Shown here: positions 6,927-13,173 of the stretch, in pieces
Position numbering within the stretch: position 1 is the first letter of the stretch
Layout of the letters: every line of letters starts with the position of its first letter
From: JAZKFT01 sp043760535
GTDB taxonomy: Bacteria > Bacteroidota > Bacteroidia > Chitinophagales > Chitinophagaceae
Length of the DNA stretch: 13,173 nucleotides
Direction of reading: 5' to 3'
Assembly: GCA_043760535.1 (NCBI GenBank)
Contig: JAYUOV010000152.1
Span: 1 to 13,173, forward strand
Program-made: the position numbers and the translations under genes
Notes under the pieces: model-generated
Told to the model about the DNA's origin: nothing
Databases searched by the model: none
Seen by the model: the letters and a program-made list of their open reading frames with translations, nothing else

Positions 6927-7838
6927 TTGAACCAGAAAGTTTCCATAGCATTATGTACATATAATTCAGGCAGGTATTTAGTTCCTTTGTTTGAAAGCTT
7001 GTTGACACAAACTGTAGCACCAAATGAAATTATTTGCTGTGATGATTGTAGTACAGATGATACTAAAGAAGTACTTCTCAAATTGCAAAAGCAATATCCT
7101 TCAATTGTCAAAATCTATTTAAACGAAAAGAACATTGGGTACATAAAGAATTTTGAACAATGTCTTGGAATTTGTTCAAATGAAATGATTGCCATTGCTG
7201 ATCATGATGATATTTGGTTACCCAGAAAAGTAGAAAAATTATTAAATTGTTTAGGCCAATCTTTATTGGCATATTCCGACTCGATTTTTATGGATAGCGA
7301 AGGCAATATTATGAACAGACAAATAAGTACTCAATATAATCTAGTTACGCATCCAGATCCAAGGGCTTTTGCTTTTTCTAATTGCGTTTGGGGGCATACT
7401 GCTTTATTAAAAAAAGAACTTTTGAAATATGCTTTCCCTATACCTCCAAATGCACCTTATGATATTTGGTTAGGTTTTATTGCTGCATCAGTAAGTTCAG
7501 TATCCTATATAAATGAACCATTAACTTTATGGCGGCAACATAGCGGTACATATACTTCCAATAGCTACAAAAGAAAGCAAAAATCAAACCAAAAATATAT
7601 TGACTGGAAGGAAAGGCTCGAATGGTTACAATTGATAGCTTTTTCAAAACACAATAGGCACAAGCATTTTATGGAGAAGTTGAGCTATCTATACAAAATT
7701 AAAAAGAATCGATTTTCTTGGGAGCTTTTATTTTTCCTAATCAAATACAACAATATACTTTTTCTTTTTTGGAGAAAAAATTTATTAAGCATCATTATTG
7801 AATGCAGGAAGATGAGTAGAAAAGTTAACTGCCTCTAA
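6927..7838 (+). CDS. GT2 glycosyltransferase, tandem paralogue with TTG start
   Basis: A 303-aa GT-A enzyme that aligns end to end with the preceding gene: KVSIALCTYNSGRYL, CCDDCSTDDT (Asp 39-40), IADHDDIW (90-97), SNCVWGHTALLK, YDIWLGF and LWRQHSGTY. The only start that keeps the first beta strand is TTG at 6927; no in-frame ATG occurs before the middle of the catalytic domain. The TTG lies 5 bp after the previous stop, which favours translational coupling. Base composition appears more AT-rich than in neighbouring genes, especially the Lys/Ile/Phe-rich C-terminus, which may reflect relaxed constraint or later acquisition. The acceptor and sugar are unknown. It is the last gene of the plus-strand run. 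Confidence 0.85.
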   Translation: MNQKVSIALCTYNSGRYLVPLFESLLTQTVAPNEIICCDDCSTDDTKEVLLKLQKQYPSIVKIYLNEKNIGYIKNFEQCLGICSNEMIAIADHDDIWLPRKVEKLLNCLGQSLLAYSDSIFMDSEGNIMNRQISTQYNLVTHPDPRAFAFSNCVWGHTALLKKELLKYAFPIPPNAPYDIWLGFIAASVSSVSYINEPLTLWRQHSGTYTSNSYKRKQKSNQKYIDWKERLEWLQLIAFSKHNRHKHFMEKLSYLYKIKKNRFSWELLFFLIKYNNILFLFWRKNLLSIIIECRKMSRKVNCL

Positions 7839-7851
7839 ACTATTAATTAAT

Positions 7852-7980
7852 CTCCAGCCGTGGTCGGTGTTCTCACCAATGCTATCAGATTAGTGAGTTT
7901 TAGTTTCAAATATCGTTGATAGCATTGTTTTATTTGTAACAATGGTAAAGCCCTCCGCCATGGTTAGTGTCCCCCCGAAT
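7852..7980. repeat. Direct-repeat pair flanking an 11-bp inverted repeat
   Basis: Two imperfect direct repeats of about 28 nt (7852-7880 and 7953-7980) share the frame CTCC.GCC.TGGT..GTGT. Between them is a perfect 11-bp inverted repeat: CAATGCTATCA at 7877-7887 and TGATAGCATTG at 7917-7927, with a 29-nt loop, followed by TTTTATTTG. The position right after the glycosyltransferase run suggests a long-loop terminator, but the flanking repeats point to a dispersed intergenic element. No transposase is nearby. Confidence 0.55.
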
Positions 7981-7999
7981 CTTAAAAGCTGGCGGTGCT

Positions 8000-8254
8000 T
8001 CAACCTTTTTTATAATTCAGGAACGAAACAATAATAATCAGCACTACACCCAATACCCCTATCAAAACCAAGAATGGTGAAAACCCATTCTTGAAAAATA
8101 AACCGATTAATCTGAGGTACAATGAAATAGTGGCTAACAAGAAAAATGCAGACCGATTGTATTTATTCCATACGCCGGAATTTAGCATTGGAAATATTCT
8201 GAACAGCATAAAGCCAGCAAAAAAAAATTAAATAAGATAATCGATAGTTGCCAT
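8000..8254 (-). pseudogene. Small membrane protein, interrupted by one in-frame TAA
   Basis: An intact 69-aa frame (8000-8209) encodes two hydrophobic segments, SAFFLLATISLYLRLIGLFF and a second one rich in Val/Ile/Leu near the C-terminus, ending NYKKG. Upstream in the same frame, an ATG at 8252-8254 opens MATIDYLI, then a TAA (8228-8230), then FFFAGFMLFRIFP. Joined across the stop, this gives a plausible three-segment membrane protein of about 84 residues. A run of nine A (T on the coding strand) adjoins the stop. Either the gene has decayed, or translation starts internally at 8209 (the ATG of MLFRIFP). It is not similar to a family I recognise. Confidence 0.4.
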
Positions 8255-8293
8255 AAACGAAGTTTCTAAAGTCTCTGGCTATTTGGCGGAATC

Positions 8294-8506
8294 TCAAACA
8301 CTGGCCATTTTATACACTTTCTCAACTGCCTCCCAGGGCGAACCGTCGATTTTACATATTGAAGTACTGGGTTCTTACTGAAACGTAAGATTGCCTTGTT
8401 CAATAAAGCTTTTAACTGCTTTCGCGGTTATTTTACCTCCTGCGGCAATAATTACTGGCACATTTAATACACAGTAGTCCACCGCACTTCGGCGGGTGGT
8501 AAGCTG
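8294..8506 (-). pseudogene. Gene remnant of unknown family with one in-frame TAA
   Basis: A 70-codon minus-strand stretch reads as protein-like sequence in one frame. The first part is QLTTRRSAVDYCVLNV followed by PVIIAAGGKITAKAVKSFIE and QGNLTFQ. Then comes TAA at 8375-8377, and the same frame continues EPSTSICKIDGSPWEAVEKV and YKMASV to TGA. There is no ATG at the beginning, and a stop lies immediately upstream, so it looks like the C-terminal remnant of a larger gene or an eroded small gene. It lies between the pdhC terminator and the small membrane frame. I cannot assign a family. Confidence 0.4.
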
Positions 8507-8546
8507 TTACCAATATTACTCAATCAAGGTATTGCCGCTAGTTTAT

Positions 8547-8586
8547 AAAAGAAAAAAGCCCAGCATTAGCCGGGTCTTTTTCTTTT
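8547..8586 (-). terminator. Bidirectional intrinsic terminator after pdhC
   Basis: A near-perfect hairpin. AAAAGAAAAA and TTTTTCTTTT flank the GC arms GCCCAGC and GCCGGGT around a short ATTA loop. The A/T flanks give a T-run on either strand. It sits 20 bp past the pdhC stop in the direction of transcription, so it is the expected pdhC terminator. No plus-strand gene ends close by. Confidence 0.8.
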
Positions 8587-8605
8587 ATTTATTTAACCAT
8601 TGCTT

Positions 8606-10303
8606 TTACACAAGCATCATCACCGGGTTTTCCAAATAAGCTTTTAAGGTTTGTAAAAAGGCGGCACCTATCGAACCATCTACACTGCGATGGTCGCAAC
8701 TAAGGGTTAGTTTCATCACATTTTTTACTGCAAATTCGCCGACAGCATTGCGGTACACTTCTTCTTTTATTTTGCCTACGGCTAAAATACAACTGTCGGG
8801 GGGGTTTATGATGGCTGTAAATTCATCAATGTCCATCATTCCCAAGTTAGAAATAGTAAAAGTATTGCCACTAAATTCGTTTGGCTGTAGTTTTTTGCTT
8901 TTGGCTTTGCCACCTAGCTCTTTAGCTTCGGCAGCTATCTGGCTTAAGCTTTTCTGATCGGCAAAACGGATTACCGGTACTATCAATCCATCGGGTACCG
9001 CCACAGCCATACCAATATGAATGTGTTCGTAAGTGCGGATGAAATCGCCCATCCAGCTACTGTTTACAGCTGGGTGCTTTCGCAATGCCATTGCACTTGC
9101 TTTAATAACCAAATCATTAAAAGAAATTTTAGCCGGGCTCACTTCGTTCATTTGTGGGCGGGCAGCAATTGCATTATCCATGTTCACTTCCATCTTCAGA
9201 TAAAAATGTGGGGCACTAAATTTGCTTTCGTCCAGGCGTTTGGCTATCACCTTGCGCATTTGGCTATTGGCATGGTCGGTAAATGCTTCGCCTGCACCGG
9301 GGTTAAAGGGTGCTACTGTGGGTGCTGCTTTTTCGGCAAGAGCTACAGGTGCTGCTGAAACAGCTTGGGCTACAGGAGCAACAGTAGTTGGTACATAGCT
9401 ATCCACATCGCTTTTTACAATACGGCCATTATCGGCACTACCTTTTACATATCTAAGGTCTATTCCTTTTTCGGCAGCTACTTTTTTAGCTAAAGGGGAT
9501 GCTATAATGCGGCCTTCGTTTACCACCCGTGGTGCAGTGGCTTGCGGTGCTGCAATAACTACTGCAGGTGCAGATGGAGCAACAGGAGCGGTTTGCTCAG
9601 ATGCAGCAGTTGTAAGAGCTGCACCGCCTTGTTTGGCAGCAACTACTATGGCTGTTATATCAAAAGCATCGGCACCAACAATACACAACAAATCATTTAC
9701 CTGTATTTTTTCGCCCACTTTAGCCCCTTGAAAAAGGAGCTTCCCATCACGATAGCTTTCCAGTTCCATGGTGGCTTTATCGGTTTCTATTTCGGCTAGT
9801 ACATCGCCTTTTTTTACAGCATCACCCACATTTTTGTTCCAGCCGGCTATTACACCCTCGGTCATGGTATCGCTAAGGCGTGGCATAATTACCACTTCGG
9901 GTATTTTAGAAATATCCAATACCACGATAGGGGTAGCTGCTACAGGTGCAAGTTTAGAAGCAGGTATAGAAGCAGGTATAGTGGCCTCTTCGGTGGCAAG
10001 TGCTTCGGCTGCAGGTGCGGCGGCACCACTTGCATGTTGGGTTACTAAGGCAGAAACGTCTTCACCCGCCTTACCAATAATGGCCATCAGGTCGTTTACC
10101 TGAAGTTTTCCACCATTGGTTGTGCCAATATGTAGTAGCACGCCATCCTGGTAGCTTTCCAGTTCCATGGTGGCTTTATCGGTTTCTATTTCGGCAAGTA
10201 TGTCGCCTTTTTTTACAGCATCACCCACATTTTTATGCCAGGCAGCTATTACACCTTCGGTCATGGTATCGCTAAGGCGGGGCATCAATATCGCTTCGGC
10301 CAT
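8606..10303 (-). CDS. pdhC: Pyruvate dehydrogenase complex E2, dihydrolipoyl acetyltransferase
   Basis: The E2 core of the pyruvate dehydrogenase complex transfers the acetyl group from lipoate to CoA, linking glycolysis to acetyl-CoA. The 565-aa protein has two lipoyl domains (about 2-78 and 136-212), each with the lipoylation motif ETDKA (Lys43 and Lys176). Ala/Pro-rich swinging linkers follow, then a peripheral subunit-binding domain (about 264-303, ASPLAKKVAAEKGIDL) and the catalytic acyltransferase domain (about 340-565). This domain ends with SCDHRSVDG, which carries the catalytic His538 and Asp542. The lipoyl-domain coding regions share exact 44- and 32-bp runs. Pyruvate rather than 2-oxoglutarate specificity is inferred from the duplicated lipoyl domains and family resemblance. 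E1 and E3 genes are not in the window, so it is a lone gene with its own terminator and a heptad-repeat leader. Confidence 0.93.
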   Translation of the reverse strand: MAEAILMPRLSDTMTEGVIAAWHKNVGDAVKKGDILAEIETDKATMELESYQDGVLLHIGTTNGGKLQVNDLMAIIGKAGEDVSALVTQHASGAAAPAAEALATEEATIPASIPASKLAPVAATPIVVLDISKIPEVVIMPRLSDTMTEGVIAGWNKNVGDAVKKGDVLAEIETDKATMELESYRDGKLLFQGAKVGEKIQVNDLLCIVGADAFDITAIVVAAKQGGAALTTAASEQTAPVAPSAPAVVIAAPQATAPRVVNEGRIIASPLAKKVAAEKGIDLRYVKGSADNGRIVKSDVDSYVPTTVAPVAQAVSAAPVALAEKAAPTVAPFNPGAGEAFTDHANSQMRKVIAKRLDESKFSAPHFYLKMEVNMDNAIAARPQMNEVSPAKISFNDLVIKASAMALRKHPAVNSSWMGDFIRTYEHIHIGMAVAVPDGLIVPVIRFADQKSLSQIAAEAKELGGKAKSKKLQPNEFSGNTFTISNLGMMDIDEFTAIINPPDSCILAVGKIKEEVYRNAVGEFAVKNVMKLTLSCDHRSVDGSIGAAFLQTLKAYLENPVMMLV

Positions 10304-10308
10304 TTTTT

Positions 10309-10341
10309 ATTTACGATTTTAGATTTACGATTTACGATTTG
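10309..10341. repeat. Heptad tract upstream of pdhC (ATTTACG x4)
   Basis: ATTTACG, ATTTTAG, ATTTACG, ATTTACG and a partial ATTTG stand in exact 7-bp register, starting 5 nt before the pdhC start codon. They match the heptads upstream of coaX in family and position. A TTTG followed 21 bp later by TAAATCTA on the minus strand loosely fits a Bacteroidota promoter overlapping the tract, but this is weak. Confidence 0.75.
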
Positions 10342-10556
10342 CCCAATGCAAACCAGTTTTTATTAGTTGGGGCGTAAAAATACGGCAAAACATTTATTAG
10401 GCATTGTGGGAATTTGAATTGGGTTCAAATGCAAATTAGTTATAACTTTTTAGCTCCCTGTTTGCTAAAAGGGCCCCTCTCGGCAGGTGTTTACTTGTAT
10501 TTACAAAGTTTAGGTGCAATGCACAAAATAAGCTTGTGTACAAAAAGTGTTGTACC
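10342..10556. other. Intergenic gap between the TlpA-like gene and pdhC, with two small hairpins
   Basis: No protein-like frame is visible. TTTTAGC (10448-10454) pairs with GCTAAAA (10464-10470) over a 9-nt loop. GTACAA (10538-10543) pairs with TTGTAC (10550-10555) just past the stop of the TlpA-like gene. Neither is followed by a T-run on the minus strand, so neither is a textbook terminator. The gap should also contain the pdhC promoter. Confidence 0.4.
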
Positions 10557-11699
10557 CTATTTGTCTAACTGGGCTGCAAGTGTTTCCATCAAAGCTCGTC
10601 CCCTTAAATTTACTGCCACTACTTTACCGGCAGGGTCTACCAGAATATTAAACGGTATGCCATTAATACCGTAGATTTCTGGAGCCTTACCTTGCCATTG
10701 TTTTAAGTCGCTAATGTGGGTCCACACAAGCTGATCTTGGTTAATAGCTTTAAGCCAGGCACCTTTCTGCAAATCCAGCGATATACCTAGTACGGTAAAA
10801 TTTTTGTTTTTAAACCGGTTAAAAGCAGCTACCACATTTGGGTTTTCTGTACGGCATGGGCCACACCAACTGGCCCAAAAATCTATGAGCAACCACTTGC
10901 CTTTAAAACTACTTACGGCCACCAGTTTGCCACTTGTATCTGGCAGCGAAATATCGGGAATGGTTTTGCCTATCAGTTGTTGCCCCTGTTTGTCCATTGA
11001 ATTTTGAGCCGAGTTATTAGCCCGCATTAGCTGGAGGCCAGGATGGTTGGGAAAGCGTTTTATTGCCAATTGCAAAAGCAGATTCCAGTCCGCTTCGTTA
11101 TTGATTTTTTTGGCCATCCCCGCAGCAAAATATATGGCTGTACCATTGGCCTGTGAGGCAATAAAATCGTTTAATATTTTTTTAAGATTGGCTAAGCTTT
11201 TGTCGGTTGCTTGCGTGGCCACCTGCAACACACTATCTTTTACTTTTGCATTTTGCAAGCTATCCAGCACCGTTTTTCTAACCTTAAAAATGCTGTCTTT
11301 TTGTATAAAATTGCCAAACATTTTTTTTAGGTCTTCATTTACCATACTGCCCGGTGTAGTGTAGGCTTCAATATTTTTGGCATCGGCATAAAGGGCTATT
11401 TTGGCCGAGTTGCTTACGAGCATTAGGCCGGGGCCATTTTCTATAAAAACCTGGTATAAGCCTTCGCCTTTAGAGATGGTTTGGAGGTAAAAATTGCCTT
11501 TAGCATCGATAGTGGCGGTATCTACAATAGTGCGTTGGGTGCTGCCAAATGGTAGTTCGGCCAAAAATATTTTTTTTGAAACGGTATTGCTAAATATGCC
11601 GCTAACTTCAAATGTTTTGGGGTTGGTGCCGGGCTGGCAGGAGAAAAGGGTGGCAGAAATAACAAGGAGCAGGCTAGGTATGTTAATTAAATTTTTCAT
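10557..11699 (-). CDS. TlpA/ResA-like thiol-disulfide oxidoreductase lipoprotein with DUF4369-type N-terminus
   Basis: The start at 11699 gives a 380-aa protein beginning MKNLINIPSLLLVISATLFSC, a lipoprotein signal with the lipobox Cys at residue 21. A longer frame to 11774 adds 25 non-signal residues and is rejected. The N-terminal half (FEVSGIFSNTVSKKIFLAEL, IDAKGNFYLQ) looks like the DUF4369 beta domain, and a helical middle follows. The C-terminal thioredoxin domain has GKTIPDISLPDTSGK, FWASWCGPC (catalytic Cys279 and Cys282) and the cis-Pro loop GIPFNILVD (Pro349). The likely role is disulfide reduction or exchange at the cell envelope, the partner unknown. It lies downstream of gatB on the same strand across a 149-bp gap, so it may have its own promoter. 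Confidence 0.9.
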   Translation of the reverse strand: MKNLINIPSLLLVISATLFSCQPGTNPKTFEVSGIFSNTVSKKIFLAELPFGSTQRTIVDTATIDAKGNFYLQTISKGEGLYQVFIENGPGLMLVSNSAKIALYADAKNIEAYTTPGSMVNEDLKKMFGNFIQKDSIFKVRKTVLDSLQNAKVKDSVLQVATQATDKSLANLKKILNDFIASQANGTAIYFAAGMAKKINNEADWNLLLQLAIKRFPNHPGLQLMRANNSAQNSMDKQGQQLIGKTIPDISLPDTSGKLVAVSSFKGKWLLIDFWASWCGPCRTENPNVVAAFNRFKNKNFTVLGISLDLQKGAWLKAINQDQLVWTHISDLKQWQGKAPEIYGINGIPFNILVDPAGKVVAVNLRGRALMETLAAQLDK

Positions 11700-11758
11700 G
11701 GGATATGTTGTGTTATATTCAGATTCATTTTGGCCTTTCGCACCGCAGGCCACCCTTA

Positions 11759-11777
11759 ATTTTGCCTTTGGCAAAAT
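11759..11777. repeat. 8-bp perfect inverted repeat upstream of the TlpA-like gene
   Basis: ATTTTGCC (11759-11766) and GGCAAAAT (11770-11777) are perfectly complementary with a TTT centre, 60 nt upstream of the TlpA-like start codon and about 70 nt past the gatB stop. It could be an operator near the promoter or an RNA hairpin ending gatB transcription. No T-run follows on the minus strand, which argues slightly against a terminator. Confidence 0.5.
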
Positions 11778-11848
11778 CTAGTGCCTGCATTTGGTAAAAA
11801 AGTGCTGAGTGGCTAATTAATCTACCGCAGCTTAAGTGTTGCTATTTT

Positions 11849-13173
11849 CTATTTCAACATTTCCTGTAATAAAGCCGTAACCTTCTGGGGGTCGGCCTTG
11901 CCCTTGGATAGCTTTTTTACTTCGCCTACAAAAAGGCCTATCAATCCTTTTTTACCTTTTTTGTATTCCTGCACTTTGTGGGGCATGCTGGCTATTACTT
12001 GGTTTACCCAGGCTTCCAGCTCATCGTTATTACTGGTTTGCAGCAGGTTAAGGCTTGTGGCCAAGGCCAATGGATCAGCAGCAGGCTGCTCAATAAGTGC
12101 TGGTAGTATTTTAGCAGATGCGGTGCTAAAACTTACCTTTCCGGCCTGTACCAATTCTATTAACGCAGCCAGAGATTGGGTTGCAACAGGCCATTTTTCG
12201 ATGGTGGCATTGGTATCGTTAAGCCAGCTTTTTATGGGCCCCAGCATCCAGTTGGCAGCAGCTTTGGTATGTGGCGTTTCTTTTATAAGTTGGTTAAAAT
12301 AATCGCTGAGGGCTTTTTCTTCGGTTAGCACTTTGGCATCATATTCGGGCAGTTGCAGTATTGCTGTATATTTCTCTAAAAGTTGTTCTGGCAGTTCGGG
12401 CAAGGCAGCTTTTATTTCGTTTAGGTAACTGTCGCTAACTTCAAACGGCGGCAAATCGGGGCAGGGGAAATAACGGTAATCGTTGGCCTCTTCCTTATCC
12501 CTTTGCGGGGCGGTGGTATTAGCATCGGCATCATAACCACGGGTTTGTTGGGTTATTTTTTCGCCTTTTTCTACCAATATCGTTTGCCTTATAATTTCGC
12601 CTTCAATGGCTCTTTTTACATTGCGGATGCTATTGAGGTTTTTTACTTCCACCTTAGTACCAAGCTTTGTTTCGCCTACCGGCCGGATGCTGATATTGGC
12701 ATCGCAACGAAGGCTACCTTCTTCCATATTGCCATCGCAGATACCCAGCCAGCGTACCAGTTTTCTTAACTCAGTAATAAAGGCAAAAGCCTCGTCTGCA
12801 CTGCGTATTACAGGGTCGGTTACCAATTCTAATAGAGGTACGCCGGCACGGTTTAGGTCTATGCAAGTGTAATTTGGGTGTGCATCGTGTATGCTTTTGC
12901 CTGCATCTTCTTCTAGGTGTATATGGTGTATGAGCACCATGGCACCGGTATTTATTTTTAACTGCCCTCCCATACAAATGGGGTAAAGCATTTGGCTGGT
13001 TTGGTACGCCTTAGGCAAATCGGGGTAGAAATAATGTTTGCGATCGAAAAAACTATGTTGGGTAATATGGCAGCCCAATGCCATACCGAGACGAACGGCG
13101 TATTCTACGGCTTTTTTATTAAGCACCGGTAGTGTACCGGGGTGTGCCATGGTTACTGGCGAAATATGGGTGT
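11849..13173 (-). CDS. gatB: Asp-tRNA(Asn)/Glu-tRNA(Gln) amidotransferase subunit B (5' end outside the window)
   Basis: Subunit B of the GatCAB amidotransferase, which converts misacylated Glu-tRNA(Gln) and Asp-tRNA(Asn) to the Gln and Asn forms. B binds the tRNA and phosphorylates the acyl group. The frame does not begin at the ATG at 13150: reading on to the window edge gives THISPVT directly before MAHPGTLP, the conserved GatB context, so roughly 40 N-terminal residues including the GLEVH region are missing. Conserved stretches seen are FFDRKHYFYPDLPKAYQTSQ, IHLEEDAGKS, DLNRAGVPLLELVTDP, EEGSLRCDANISIRP, KVEVKNLNS and EANDYRYFPCPDLPP. A helical tail and YqeY-like C-terminal domain end in KADPQKVTALLQEMLK. 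The 3' end is intact. GatA and GatC are not in view. Confidence 0.95.
   Translation of the reverse strand, partial: THISPVTMAHPGTLPVLNKKAVEYAVRLGMALGCHITQHSFFDRKHYFYPDLPKAYQTSQMLYPICMGGQLKINTGAMVLIHHIHLEEDAGKSIHDAHPNYTCIDLNRAGVPLLELVTDPVIRSADEAFAFITELRKLVRWLGICDGNMEEGSLRCDANISIRPVGETKLGTKVEVKNLNSIRNVKRAIEGEIIRQTILVEKGEKITQQTRGYDADANTTAPQRDKEEANDYRYFPCPDLPPFEVSDSYLNEIKAALPELPEQLLEKYTAILQLPEYDAKVLTEEKALSDYFNQLIKETPHTKAAANWMLGPIKSWLNDTNATIEKWPVATQSLAALIELVQAGKVSFSTASAKILPALIEQPAADPLALATSLNLLQTSNNDELEAWVNQVIASMPHKVQEYKKGKKGLIGLFVGEVKKLSKGKADPQKVTALLQEMLK

Noticed and set aside
7839..8546. A CRISPR array, tRNA or mobile element in the largest gene-poor gap
   Set aside because: The direct repeats are only two and diverged, no cloverleaf could be drawn, and no transposase or integrase fragment is present.
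9017..9799. Several plus-strand frames of 74-113 codons inside pdhC
   Set aside because: They are antisense shadows of the lipoyl domains, linkers and catalytic domain; Cys-rich or Ala-rich composition follows from the complementary strand.
10414..10674. Plus-strand frame crossing the end of the TlpA-like gene
   Set aside because: More than a third of it is antisense to the thioredoxin domain and the rest has no family features.
11700..11774. N-terminal extension of the TlpA-like protein to 11774
   Set aside because: It runs through the palindrome at 11759-11777 and would bury the lipoprotein signal peptide 25 residues inside.
13148..13150. ATG at 13150 as the gatB start
   Set aside because: The frame stays open to the window edge and the residues upstream (THISPVT) match the conserved GatB context, so the gene continues outside.

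Overview
The window reads as an ordinary chromosomal segment of a Bacteroidota bacterium, most likely Chitinophagaceae-like. The evidence is: a type III pantothenate kinase next to an outer-membrane barrel that starts near the motif SPYSRYG; a DUF4369/TlpA-type thioredoxin lipoprotein; mostly poor Shine-Dalgarno signals; moderately AT-rich DNA; and short-period (7-8 bp) repeats in the intergenic spaces. The placement comes from protein character and gene order only. I see no phage, IS element, CRISPR array, tRNA or rRNA.

Layout. Positions 1-378 are non-coding and hold two copies of a GC-rich structured repeat, a hairpin terminator and an octad repeat tract. Positions 379-4210 are a minus-strand block. 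In transcription order it carries a GT4 glycosyltransferase (3230-4210), a stand-alone LON-domain protein (2532-3167), coaX (1679-2419) and an outer-membrane beta-barrel protein (379-1719) whose start overlaps the end of coaX. From a divergent 88-bp gap, four plus-strand GT-A glycosyltransferases follow (4299-7838). The second is WaaE/KdtX-like, and the last two are tandem paralogues, the final one starting at TTG. With the divergent GT4 this makes five glycosyltransferases, probably for surface glycan or LPS core/O-chain assembly. No polymerase, flippase or sugar-nucleotide gene is in view.

Positions 7839-8546 form a decayed-looking gap. It contains an 11-bp inverted repeat between two imperfect direct repeats, then two short minus-strand reading frames, each broken by one in-frame TAA. 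A bidirectional hairpin terminator (8547-8586) closes the next minus-strand block: pdhC, the E2 of pyruvate dehydrogenase with two lipoyl domains (8606-10303), a TlpA-like thiol-disulfide lipoprotein (10557-11699) and gatB (11849 to the window edge, 5' end missing).

I did not find a convincing undescribed multi-gene system. The best leads are non-coding: near-identical heptad tracts about 5 nt upstream of the start codons of two unrelated genes (coaX and pdhC), the structured AGCGAAAAGCCCG repeats, the 7852-7980 repeat/inverted-repeat element, and the two interrupted small reading frames.
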